The notes under the pieces: generated by a model | What the model was told of the DNA's origin: nothing | The model's input: the letters and a program-made list of their open reading frames with translations, nothing else | Database searches by the model: none | Translations under genes and position numbers: made by a program | Shown here: positions 1 to 4,988 of the stretch, one piece after another | How the letters are laid out: the number at the start of each line of letters is the position of its first letter | Numbering within the stretch: position 1 is the stretch's first letter | Assembly: GCA_013619035.1 (NCBI GenBank) | Contig: JABXKX010000382.1 | Coordinates: forward strand, 1-6,045 | DNA length: 6,045 bases | Direction of reading: 5' to 3' | From: Peptostreptococcaceae bacterium | GTDB taxonomy: Bacteria; Bacillota_A; Clostridia; Peptostreptococcales; Acidaminobacteraceae

Positions 1-208
1 CTCTTGTACCTACAATATCATCATTAATAAAAATACTGCCATTATCAAAAGTTTCTATACCACTGAGTAATCTTAATAATGTGGATTTACCACTGCCACT
101 TTTCCCGATTAATGCTACCGCTTCAACTTCTTCTAAATTCAGACTAACATCATTGAACACGACTTCATCACCATATTTTTTGGTTAAGTTATTGATTTCT
201 ATCTTCAT
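1..208 (-). CDS. ABC importer ATP-binding subunit, amino-acid type (N-terminal 69 residues; rest lies beyond the left edge)
   Basis: This is the ATPase of the importer whose permease and binding protein lie immediately upstream; it would power uptake on the cytoplasmic face of the membrane. The visible protein begins MKIEINNLTKKYGD, the typical first strand of an ABC nucleotide-binding domain. The Walker A motif GKSGSGKST is at residues 35-43, followed by LLRLLSGIE and a NGSIFIN strand. The Q-loop, signature, Walker B and switch His fall outside the window and cannot be checked. The ATG (208-206) overlaps the permease stop TGA in an ATGA arrangement, so the two are probably translationally coupled; upstream there is only a weak purine-rich stretch (AAGAGAATAAAG). 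Fold and subunit role are certain. Membership of the polar amino acid family is inferred from the two neighbours. Confidence 0.95.
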   Translation of the reverse strand, partial: MKIEINNLTKKYGDEVVFNDVSLNLEEVEAVALIGKSGSGKSTLLRLLSGIETFDNGSIFINDDIVGTR

Positions 209-942
209 ATCTTTATTCTCTTTTCTAAATCATCGGTAAGTTGTAATAGCGGTATTGTTATTAATAGATACAATGCCAACATAATCAAATACCCTTCGGT
301 ATAGGCAAATGTATTTGACTGTACTGTTGATAAATTATAATAAAGTTCCTTAAATCCAATCAAATACAACAACGAACTACTTTTTATTATTGAAGAAAGA
401 TGCCCAGATAAAGGGGGTAACATTATTTTAATCATTTGAGGGAAAATAACATATCTGTACATCTGTATCTTATTAAAACCAAACAAATCACATACAACCA
501 ATTGATTTTTATCAATACTTTCAAATGCACTGATAAAAAGTTTCATCATAAAAGGTGAAAAATAAATAGTTAACGAAGTGATACCTAATATTAATTTGCT
601 ATCAATATTAAGTGCTGTTCCAATAAAGAAATAAAAGACAATGACAACAACCAACATTGGTGAACCAAACATAATGTTGGTTAAATGATTGGTTAAGTAT
701 TTTACATACAAAATCTTACTTCTTCCTGTGAAAAACAGGAAGAAGCCGAAGATAAAACTGAGTATAAATATAATTAAACTGATAAAAATAGTCCAACCAA
801 ATCCTGTTGCTATATACCCTAGATAAGGTATATATTTTTCAAAATGCAATTCTGAATTCGGTATATTGATGATAACCAAATAAACACCTAATAGTAATGT
901 TAATATGGATAATATATAATGTATTGCTTTTTTAATCTTCAT
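205..942 (-). CDS. ABC importer permease, polar amino acid (His/Glu/Gln/Arg) family
   Basis: This is the membrane subunit of the importer, 245 residues from the chosen start, and probably acts as a homodimer because no second permease is visible. The first membrane segment is at about residues 6-26. A BPD-type permease core follows at about 45-230, and the C-terminus ends LTDDLEKRIKI, as in the HisM/GlnP family. The loop contacting the ATPase is at about 149-168 (DLFGFNKIQMYRYVIFP); it keeps the conserved Gly155 and Pro168, but the usual Glu-Ala-Ala is Val-Val-Cys. The frame is open to an ATG at 978, which would add MKWLGKDSSFTY. I prefer 942: it places the first membrane helix at the N-terminus and overlaps the end of the binding-protein gene by only 11 bases, which suits translational coupling. 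Neither start has a good Shine-Dalgarno sequence. The transported substrate is unknown. Confidence 0.93.
   Translation of the reverse strand: MKIKKAIHYILSILTLLLGVYLVIINIPNSELHFEKYIPYLGYIATGFGWTIFISLIIFILSFIFGFFLFFTGRSKILYVKYLTNHLTNIMFGSPMLVVVIVFYFFIGTALNIDSKLILGITSLTIYFSPFMMKLFISAFESIDKNQLVVCDLFGFNKIQMYRYVIFPQMIKIMLPPLSGHLSSIIKSSSLLYLIGFKELYYNLSTVQSNTFAYTEGYLIMLALYLLITIPLLQLTDDLEKRIKI
719..745. repeat. perfect 11-bp inverted repeat inside the permease gene
   Basis: The arms CTTCTTCCTGT (719-729) and ACAGGAAGAAG (735-745) are exactly complementary around a 5-base loop. In the permease mRNA this forms a stable hairpin encoding FFLFFTGRS, near the end of the second membrane segment. The 3' arm contains a Shine-Dalgarno-like AGGAAG, and the following bases (TAAGATTTTG) are mildly U-rich but not a proper terminator tail. 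It may tune transcript level or folding, or may be a by-product of codon choice. The structure is seen directly; any role is unproven. Confidence 0.6.
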
Positions 943-1744
943 ATAAGTAAAACTCGAATCCTTTCCCAACCATTTCATTTAGCACACCATCGTACGCCGT
1001 CGCTATTTTTTCGTTTACGCCCAATTCATCACGTTTGCTAATAAATTCATTTAACTTATCTAATAACTCGGTATCATTCGGTCTTACACCCATACCTATT
1101 GGTGAAACATCAATAGGTTCGTAAATAACCATTAATTCTTCCGGATAGTTACGACTGATACTCACTGCACTTGCAGCATCAACCATAAATATATCTGCAT
1201 TACCACTTACCAATTCTAATGTCGCTGTTGCTTTATCATCAAATTCCAATATAGAAGGGTTATTTGCTTTTTCCTTTGCTATTTCTAAGGTAGAAAAACT
1301 CTTCGGTCCAACAAATCTAATCCCTTCTTTGGTAAAGATGTCTTCATATGTTTTTACGTCACTGCTCTTGTTAACAATAGATAAAATCTTAAAATACATA
1401 TATGGATCAGAAAAAGCTATTGACTCTTTTCTTTTCTCTGTTATACTCATTGAAGCAATAATGACATCAATTTTCTCTGTTTCCAAAGCTGGTATCAAAC
1501 TACCAAACGGCAAATCAACAATTTCAACTTTTTTTCCTAAATATGCACCTAACTCCTCAGCGATCATAACACTAATACCTTCTGGATTACCACTTGTATC
1601 TGTACTTTCAAATGCTGGCCATTTAAGCTCCATACCAACTTTTAAGACATCTTCATCTTCACTTGTATTACAGCCAATCATGGTAAATACGATTGCTATC
1701 AACAACGTTATGACCATTATTTTTTTTGTCTTTTTAATATTCAA
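932..1744 (-). CDS. amino-acid ABC transporter substrate-binding lipoprotein (SBP_bac_3 family)
   Basis: This is an extracytoplasmic receptor that delivers its ligand to the permease, 270 residues. A Lys-rich n-region (KKTKK) and hydrophobic core lead to a lipobox, MIGC, with Cys25 as the lipidation site, so the mature protein is membrane-anchored. Family 3 binding-protein landmarks follow: KWPAFE (41-46), ASMSITEKR (97-105) and FSDPY (111-115). Arg105 is the residue that normally binds the ligand alpha-carboxylate. Ser151-Thr152, and Asp189 in MVDA, correspond to the residue that normally binds the alpha-amino group. These point to an amino acid or close analogue; the exact ligand cannot be read. 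The start is TTG, chosen because AAAGGG lies 7 bases upstream; the next ATG (residue 10) has no ribosome site and would remove the Lys-rich n-region. It is first gene of the SBP-permease-ATPase operon, under a MarR-type operator. Confidence 0.95.
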   Translation of the reverse strand: MNIKKTKKIMVITLLIAIVFTMIGCNTSEDEDVLKVGMELKWPAFESTDTSGNPEGISVMIAEELGAYLGKKVEIVDLPFGSLIPALETEKIDVIIASMSITEKRKESIAFSDPYMYFKILSIVNKSSDVKTYEDIFTKEGIRFVGPKSFSTLEIAKEKANNPSILEFDDKATATLELVSGNADIFMVDAASAVSISRNYPEELMVIYEPIDVSPIGMGVRPNDTELLDKLNEFISKRDELGVNEKIATAYDGVLNEMVGKGFEFYLYED

Positions 1745-1764
1745 TTTGATTCCCTTTCTTACAC

Positions 1765-1797
1765 TTTATATACTTCGACGTCGAAGTATATCATCAA
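1765..1797 (-). promoter_or_regulatory. candidate promoter of the ABC importer operon
   Basis: A TATAAA/TATATA -10 (within 1772-1765) lies just downstream of the palindrome core on the minus strand. The -35 is poor: TTGATG (1797-1792) is 19 bases from TATATA, and TGATAT (1793-1788) is 17 bases from TATAAA. The exact hexamers are therefore uncertain. A promoter is expected here because the preceding marR gene ends in a terminator and because the operator covers this site. Confidence 0.5.
1768..1791. promoter_or_regulatory. MarR-type operator O1 (24-bp perfect palindrome) upstream of the importer operon
   Basis: The core TACTTCGACGTCGAAGTA (1771-1788) is perfectly symmetric, and symmetry continues three bases on each side (ATA/TAT), giving 24 bp. 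The identical 18-bp core recurs at 2254-2271 in the marR promoter. It lies 23 bases upstream of the binding-protein start and overlaps the presumed -10. A dimeric winged-helix repressor bound here would block transcription of the importer. The MarR protein encoded next door is the obvious candidate; binding is inferred, not shown. Confidence 0.85.
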
Positions 1798-1821
1798 AAA
1801 AGATGAGCCTACTTTTGGCTC
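1796..1821 (-). terminator. rho-independent terminator of marR
   Basis: On the minus strand, GAGCC - 7-base loop - GGCTC (1821-1805) is followed by ATC and six T (1801-1796). The marR stop codon TAG lies in the loop and 3' arm, so the last sense codons form the 5' arm. The stem is short (5 bp) but GC-rich. It separates the marR transcript from the importer operon. Confidence 0.65.
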
Positions 1822-2243
1822 TTAAAATTCTGATAAACTTGTTCTAGTCCTTCTTTGAAACATTTCACCTGTTCTTCATCCAAATGTTGATATTGGATGT
1901 CATATAACTTCTCAGATATTTCAATAAAATCCTCTTTCATTAAAATACCTTTTTCAGATAAAGAGACTATGGTTGACCTGGCATCCTCTTCATTAACACG
2001 CGATACTATATATCCAAGGTTTTCTAACTTTCTTAATAAAGTTGTAACTGTTGAACGTTCCTTCTTTATTCCATTGGATATTTCAGTTTTAGTCATCTCA
2101 CCGTGATATAAAAGCGCCGAAAGAATATTACCATGAGATGGTACTAATCCCACATGACCTCTTAGTTCTAACTCTTTAACAATGACTTGATTTGCCAAAT
2201 CGCGTATTCGGCTAATTCTTGATATTGTATTATCTATTCTCAT
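1809..2243 (-). CDS. MarR-family transcriptional regulator, probable autorepressor and repressor of the adjacent ABC importer
   Basis: This is a dimeric winged-helix DNA-binding protein of 144 residues, a usual MarR length. The N-terminal dimerisation helices are at about 1-30, and the PSHGNILSALL helix follows at 35-45. The helix-turn-helix (MTKTEISNGIKKERSTVTTLLRKLENLGYI) spans about 50-79. The wing (about 80-99) carries the family's D-x-R at Asp87/Arg89. The only Cys is Cys128 near the C-terminal dimerisation region, so classical two-Cys redox sensing is not indicated; the ligand is unknown. The frame is open upstream to a GTG at 2315, but that extension has no ribosome site and contains the marR promoter and operator. 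I therefore start at the ATG at 2243, which matches normal MarR N-termini. Identical operators in front of this gene and of the importer suggest autorepression and control of the transporter. Confidence 0.93.
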   Translation of the reverse strand: MRIDNTISRISRIRDLANQVIVKELELRGHVGLVPSHGNILSALLYHGEMTKTEISNGIKKERSTVTTLLRKLENLGYIVSRVNEEDARSTIVSLSEKGILMKEDFIEISEKLYDIQYQHLDEEQVKCFKEGLEQVYQNFKSQK

Positions 2244-2249
2244 ATCAAG

Positions 2250-2278
2250 ATTATACTTCGACGTCGAAGTAATGTCAA
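2250..2278 (-). promoter_or_regulatory. consensus sigma-A-type promoter of marR
   Basis: Reading the minus strand, TTGACA (2278-2273), a 17-bp spacer and TATAAT (2255-2250) match both consensus hexamers and optimal spacing exactly. The expected start of transcription, about 7 bases downstream, falls on or next to the ATG at 2243. The spacer is almost entirely the operator palindrome. The promoter lies inside the apparent N-terminal extension of the longest marR reading frame, which argues against that extension. Confidence 0.88.
2254..2271. promoter_or_regulatory. MarR-type operator O2 (18-bp perfect palindrome) inside the marR promoter
   Basis: TACTTCGACGTCGAAGTA is identical to the core of O1 at 1771-1788; here symmetry stops at 18 bp. 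It fills the spacer between -35 and -10 and touches the first two bases of the -10, so bound repressor would exclude RNA polymerase. This is the classical arrangement for an autorepressor. Confidence 0.88.
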
Positions 2279-2384
2279 CCTTAGTATTGGCAAATCTAGA
2301 AATTACCTTCCCCACTTTCTAATTTGTAGATTATGTAAGACGGATATATCAACACTTTCACTTTTTTACAACTTAAATTTCTTC

Positions 2385-2405
2385 AAAAAAAATGCCTTTG
2401 AGCAT
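2385..2405 (-). terminator. probable weak terminator after the acetyltransferase gene
   Basis: On the minus strand, ATGC - 6-base loop - GCAT (2405-2392) runs into eight consecutive T (2392-2385), 11 bases after the gene's stop codon. The stem is only 4 bp (or about 5 with a bulge), but the U-tract is long. It would isolate the marR promoter from read-through. Confidence 0.45.
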
Positions 2406-2416
2406 CTAAACTTATC

Positions 2417-2881
2417 TTATTTTTGATAAAAGAAACTTGTCCCTTCGTCTCTAATCATGCCTACTCCTTCATAACAGTTAATACCAGATGGATTTTGAGT
2501 GTCTACGTATAATCTAGTTTTCCATAACCCCATCTCTTCAGAAGTCTCTATTACCTTATTCATCAATGCTTTTGCAATACCATGACCTCTGAATTCTTCA
2601 GGTACCCATAATTCATCAACAAACATTGTCCCCAATCGTTTATCCGGCTTAGGAATGACTGATGCTGAGATATATCCTGCCTTTTGATTATTCAATAGTG
2701 CCATATAGATATGCATCAAATCATTATTGATCAAATCCCACAAGCCGATCACATCGTCTTCCAATGCTAACTTAAACTCTGTATCAGGATTTGGTTTTAC
2801 ACCCACTCTACGCCATTCTGTCATTTCAGTAAATTCTTTGTAATTTTCTTTCGTAATTTTGATAATTTCCATACTCTGCAT
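2417..2881 (-). CDS. GNAT-family N-acetyltransferase
   Basis: This is a 154-residue cytoplasmic enzyme expected to transfer an acyl group from acyl-CoA to an amine; the acceptor substrate cannot be predicted. The central strand MFVDELWVPEEFRGHGIAKALM (about 86-107) carries the acetyl-CoA pyrophosphate-binding motif R-G-H-G-I-A at 98-103. The later motif (NPSGINCYEGVGM, 130-142) places Tyr137 at the usual general-acid position of the fold. Length matches a single GNAT domain with no fusion. The start ATG at 2881 has AGGAG six bases upstream; the ATG three codons later is too far from it. It is probably monocistronic, with a promoter candidate upstream and a terminator downstream. No link to the flanking MarR or CPBP genes is visible beyond proximity. 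Confidence 0.93.
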   Translation of the reverse strand: MQSMEIIKITKENYKEFTEMTEWRRVGVKPNPDTEFKLALEDDVIGLWDLINNDLMHIYMALLNNQKAGYISASVIPKPDKRLGTMFVDELWVPEEFRGHGIAKALMNKVIETSEEMGLWKTRLYVDTQNPSGINCYEGVGMIRDEGTSFFYQK

Positions 2882-2921
2882 CTAAAACTCCTATGTCATT
2901 TCTATTAGTTATATCATATTC

Positions 2922-2950
2922 ATTTTACTAACTAATTTAGTTTTTACCAA
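2922..2950 (-). promoter_or_regulatory. candidate promoter of the acetyltransferase gene with a 13-bp dyad in its spacer
   Basis: TTGGTA (2950-2945), a 17-bp spacer and TAAAAT (2927-2922) fit a sigma-A promoter, with a leader of about 34 bases before the ATG. The spacer contains AACTAATTTAGTT (2930-2942), two 6-base complementary arms around one base, placed as an operator would be. In DNA this AT-rich the dyad could be chance. Confidence 0.42.
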
Positions 2951-2968
2951 TACCTATAATGACTATAA

Positions 2969-3700
2969 TCAATTGTTCATAATAATGATCAATAGTTCAA
3001 TCACTGTAATGAAGTTAGCCAAACAATGTACGATGATACCTAATAACATGGACTTCTTTTTATAGACAACATAAAAAAGTGGGGTGAGTGCAATGAACCT
3101 TGATAATATTAACCACGGTGACCAAAAATGATAAACGGCAAATAACAGTGAATGGATAACAACACCAAAACTCCCCATCCATTTCATCCTAGGCAATAAA
3201 TATCCACGAAAGTACAGTTCTTCTATGATGGGTACCAAAAGCGTAAAACTTAAAAATGAAACAACTGCAGTCCAGATGATTAAGTTTTTACTAAAGGCTG
3301 TCATATCTTGTATGAAATTATATTCCGTATTGATAAAGAAAAAAACGTGGTCAAAAAGCTTTTCTGAAATTGGTGCAGTCAGTTTCATCAATGCACCAAT
3401 TATCACGATTAAAACAACAGTATATCCTAAGTTCTGTTTGACGCTTAAGATTTTTTTGAATTTCAGCACCTTAAATATATTAAAACTATTTGTTTCTTTT
3501 TTAGAGATATACAGTAAGTACCCCAGTTCAAAGATTACTGCAAAGATTGCAGCTGATATCCCTAGTAGAATGGTTCTAGGCAGATAATTAAAAGCTTCAA
3601 TCTTTAAAGCCATTAAATATCCAAGATTAATCATAAGTCCAGGCAACAAATGTAGAATGATTATTTTTAGTTTATATTCTATCTTGTTTGTATTTTCCAT
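2969..3700 (-). CDS. CPBP-family intramembrane glutamic endopeptidase homologue (Abi/CAAX-protease-like)
   Basis: This is a 243-residue integral membrane protein with several hydrophobic segments (about 12-32, 42-65, 91-108, 139-158, 175-192, 196-214, 217-241). All signature motifs of the family are present in order: Glu160-Glu161 with Arg165 (EELYFR), Phe187-x3-His191 (FAVYH) and His225-x3-Asn229 (HCLAN). Together they form the presumed active site within the membrane, so the protein should be catalytically competent. Known relatives act in prenyl-protein processing, bacteriocin self-immunity or signalling; nothing nearby decides which. The longest frame starts at 3721, but AAGGAGG (3712-3706) lies 5 bases before the ATG at 3700, so the first seven codons of that frame are the ribosome site and not protein. 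The gene appears to be transcribed alone. No bacteriocin precursor is recognisable nearby. Confidence 0.93.
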   Translation of the reverse strand: MENTNKIEYKLKIIILHLLPGLMINLGYLMALKIEAFNYLPRTILLGISAAIFAVIFELGYLLYISKKETNSFNIFKVLKFKKILSVKQNLGYTVVLIVIIGALMKLTAPISEKLFDHVFFFINTEYNFIQDMTAFSKNLIIWTAVVSFLSFTLLVPIIEELYFRGYLLPRMKWMGSFGVVIHSLLFAVYHFWSPWLILSRFIALTPLFYVVYKKKSMLLGIIVHCLANFITVIELLIIIMNN

Positions 3701-3721
3701 AATATCCTCCTTAACTATCAT

Positions 3722-3750
3722 GTTAAACTATAGGACTATACCAAGGTCAA
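3722..3750 (-). promoter_or_regulatory. candidate promoter of the CPBP protease gene
   Basis: TTGACC (3750-3745), a 17-bp spacer and TTTAAC (3727-3722) predict a transcript starting around 3715, just before the AAGGAGG at 3712-3706. That would exclude the ATG at 3721 and supports the start at 3700. The spacer holds a short dyad, TATAG-GA-CTATA (3729-3740). The -10 is only a 4/6 match. Confidence 0.4.
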
Positions 3751-4019
3751 ATATAATGCTAAATACTTACCCTATATGGAAATAAAGTGCTCTTTCAAAT
3801 GAGAAACTCAAAAGTTTGACTTACAAAATTTAAATAGCTCTTTGTGATATCATAGAAAAAAATGGATTGAAGTGGTACAATATTGAAGACGTTTTTATAA
3901 TTCTTTATGAGTACGTCAATTGCATTTTTGACCTAAAACTCAGTTATCAATAGTTTAATTAAGTCAAGCACATTCATATAAATTGATGTTTGCTTATTAA
4001 ATGCAGGAGGACTCTTAAT
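3751..4019. other. gene-free AT-rich intergenic stretch
   Basis: I find no coding frame of useful length on either strand between the CPBP promoter and the plus-strand small ORF; all six frames are broken by frequent stops. Visible structure is limited to a short dyad AAACT-4-AGTTT (3804-3817), a GTCAA...TTGAC inverted pair around 3915-3932, and the candidate plus-strand promoter at 3954-3982. No tRNA, recognisable riboswitch or mobile-element end was seen. It could be decayed coding sequence, but no homology is readable by eye. Confidence 0.6.
3954..3982 (+). promoter_or_regulatory. candidate promoter for the plus-strand small ORF
   Basis: TTTAAT (3954-3959), a 17-bp spacer and TATAAA (3977-3982) would start a transcript near 3989, about 30 bases before the ATG at 4020 and ahead of its AGGAGG. 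The -35 matches consensus poorly (3/6). An alternative, TTGACC at 3929-3934, has correct spacing only to a poor -10 (TAGTTT). Confidence 0.33.
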
Positions 4020-4097
4020 ATGTTTAATATTATCATGAACGGACATGAGTTAGTCGATACAAGTGGCATTATCATTTTACTTAATAGAGAAAATTGA
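4020..4097 (+). CDS. candidate small protein, 25 residues, function unknown
   Basis: This is the only plausible plus-strand gene. A full AGGAGG (4005-4010) lies 9 bases before the ATG, and the ORF ends at a TGA just before a strong hairpin terminator, so promoter candidate, ribosome site, frame and terminator are in correct order. The peptide begins MFNIIMNGHELVDTSGIIIL and ends LNREN. It has a short hydrophobic run (GIIILL, 16-21), too short for a confident membrane helix, and no signal peptide or Cys. I recognise no family. It converges with the MerR gene and shares its terminator. It could be a genuine small protein, a leader-type peptide, or the surviving 5' end of a lost gene; after the stop the frame closes again within 11 codons. 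Confidence 0.45.
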   Translation: MFNIIMNGHELVDTSGIIILLNREN

Positions 4098-4101
4098 TCT
4101 C

Positions 4102-4128
4102 AAAAAAAGCAGAAAAAATTTCTGCTTT
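4102..4128. terminator. strong terminator of the MerR gene, probably bidirectional
   Basis: A perfect 10-bp stem (AAAGCAGAAA at 4106-4115, TTTCTGCTTT at 4119-4128) closes an AAA loop. On the minus strand it is followed by a run of T (complement of 4108-4102), a textbook terminator 25 bases past the MerR stop. On the plus strand the tail is TTTAGTTT, weaker but usable, so it may also end the small ORF's transcript. Confidence 0.82.
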
Positions 4129-4152
4129 AGTTTCTGATATTGAATGATTTAG

Positions 4153-4941
4153 TTAATTATTGCAAATAGGAATGTACACTTCTAAATACGATTTCATTTC
4201 AGCCTCTTCTTGACCAATGAACAACATATTGATATAACACTCTCCTGTTATAACCAACTCCCTTTCCGTCATATATTGCATCGTTCTTTCATAAGTATGT
4301 TTGACTATATCTTCACCATCATAAGAATCTTCAACAACAGTATAAATACACTTTCCTGGTGAAATGACATTATCAGAGTTTAAATCAGCCACCTGATCAC
4401 AATCTTCGGTTATTAACATAGAGCTCGTAACTAGTTTATCATCATGCATAACTATTTTTCTAGTCAGTTTCTTTAAGGTTGCTTCTTTTTTATTTTTACC
4501 CGTCTTATGAATCTTATTAAACTCTCCATAAGAACGAAAATCTTCTATTTCTCCATGTATATATACAGCTGGCATCTCTTTGATACTAAACACGTTTAAG
4601 TTTTTTCTGATGACTTCGCAGTCGTCTCTAAACTTATTCAGATTGTTTTTAATCAAATTCAGTTCTTCCAATTTAAGTTTTATCTCTTTTTCTTTTTCTA
4701 CAGTCATTGATTCTACATCATTAATAGTGCTATTAAGACAAATCTCTCTTATGGTATCAATGCTCAGATCCATAGTTCTATAAAACTCTATTAATAATAC
4801 CGTATCAATATCACTAAAATTATACTCCCTATAATTGTTTGTCTCATTTTTTTGAGGTTTTAAGATCCCTTTTACTTCATAATACCTTAGGCGGTCTTTA
4901 GAGATGCCTGTAATTTCTGATACTTGACCTATTGTATACAT
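4153..4941 (-). CDS. MerR-family transcriptional regulator with GyrI-like effector-binding domain
   Basis: This is a ligand-responsive DNA-binding protein of 262 residues. The N-terminal winged helix-turn-helix (1-70) starts MYTIGQVSEITGISKDRLRY, with YREYNFSDID in the wing region. A long dimerisation helix of coiled-coil character (about 80-116, Lys/Glu-rich) follows. The C-terminal domain (about 121-260) has the GyrI/BmrR fold pattern and ends SYLEVYIPI, where Glu254 sits at the position of the buried glutamate that contacts cationic drugs in BmrR-type proteins. Members typically activate multidrug efflux genes, but no efflux gene is in view, so the target may be remote or autologous. An ATG four codons upstream (4953) is possible, but GGAG inside that stretch is well placed for the ATG at 4941, and normal MerR proteins begin here. 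The gene stands alone. Confidence 0.92.
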   Translation of the reverse strand: MYTIGQVSEITGISKDRLRYYEVKGILKPQKNETNNYREYNFSDIDTVLLIEFYRTMDLSIDTIREICLNSTINDVESMTVEKEKEIKLKLEELNLIKNNLNKFRDDCEVIRKNLNVFSIKEMPAVYIHGEIEDFRSYGEFNKIHKTGKNKKEATLKKLTRKIVMHDDKLVTSSMLITEDCDQVADLNSDNVISPGKCIYTVVEDSYDGEDIVKHTYERTMQYMTERELVITGECYINMLFIGQEEAEMKSYLEVYIPICNN

Positions 4942-4957
4942 AAAACTCTCCATTATT

Positions 4958-4988
4958 TCTATACCTTAACCTCTAAGATATTGATTAA
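4958..4988 (-). promoter_or_regulatory. candidate MerR-type promoter (19-bp spacer) of the MerR gene
   Basis: TTAATC (4988-4983) and TATAGA (4963-4958) are separated by 19 bp, the overlong spacer characteristic of promoters activated by MerR proteins. The spacer contains a CTTA-5-TAAG dyad (4965-4977). Predicted transcription starts near 4951, leaving GGAG before the ATG at 4941. Hexamers are weak, so this suggests autoregulation without proving it. Confidence 0.35.

Noticed and set aside
1094..1118. Inverted repeat ACCTATTG-9-CAATAGGT inside the binding-protein gene
   Set aside because: It arises from the repeated Pro-Ile codons in EPIDVSPIG, has a large loop and no tail; most likely coincidental.
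1329..1847. 172-codon plus-strand frame opposite the binding-protein gene
   Set aside because: It is antisense to a clear family 3 binding protein and to its operator, has no ribosome site and no recognisable protein features.
2244..2315. N-terminal extension of the MarR protein to a GTG at 2315
   Set aside because: There is no ribosome site before it, and the stretch contains a perfect promoter and operator; ordinary MarR proteins begin near the ATG at 2243.
3225..3587. 120-codon plus-strand frame opposite the CPBP gene
   Set aside because: It is the complement of a gene with all catalytic motifs intact, with no start signals of its own.
2969..3700. Bacteriocin immunity or phage-defence island around the CPBP gene
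   Set aside because: The CPBP family includes immunity proteins, but no double-glycine leader peptide, export gene or other defence component is visible; the neighbours are unrelated single genes.
3751..4019. Riboswitch or structured RNA in the long intergenic region
   Set aside because: Only short weak dyads are present, without conserved riboswitch core sequences, and the nearest downstream minus-strand gene has its own promoter candidate close to its start.
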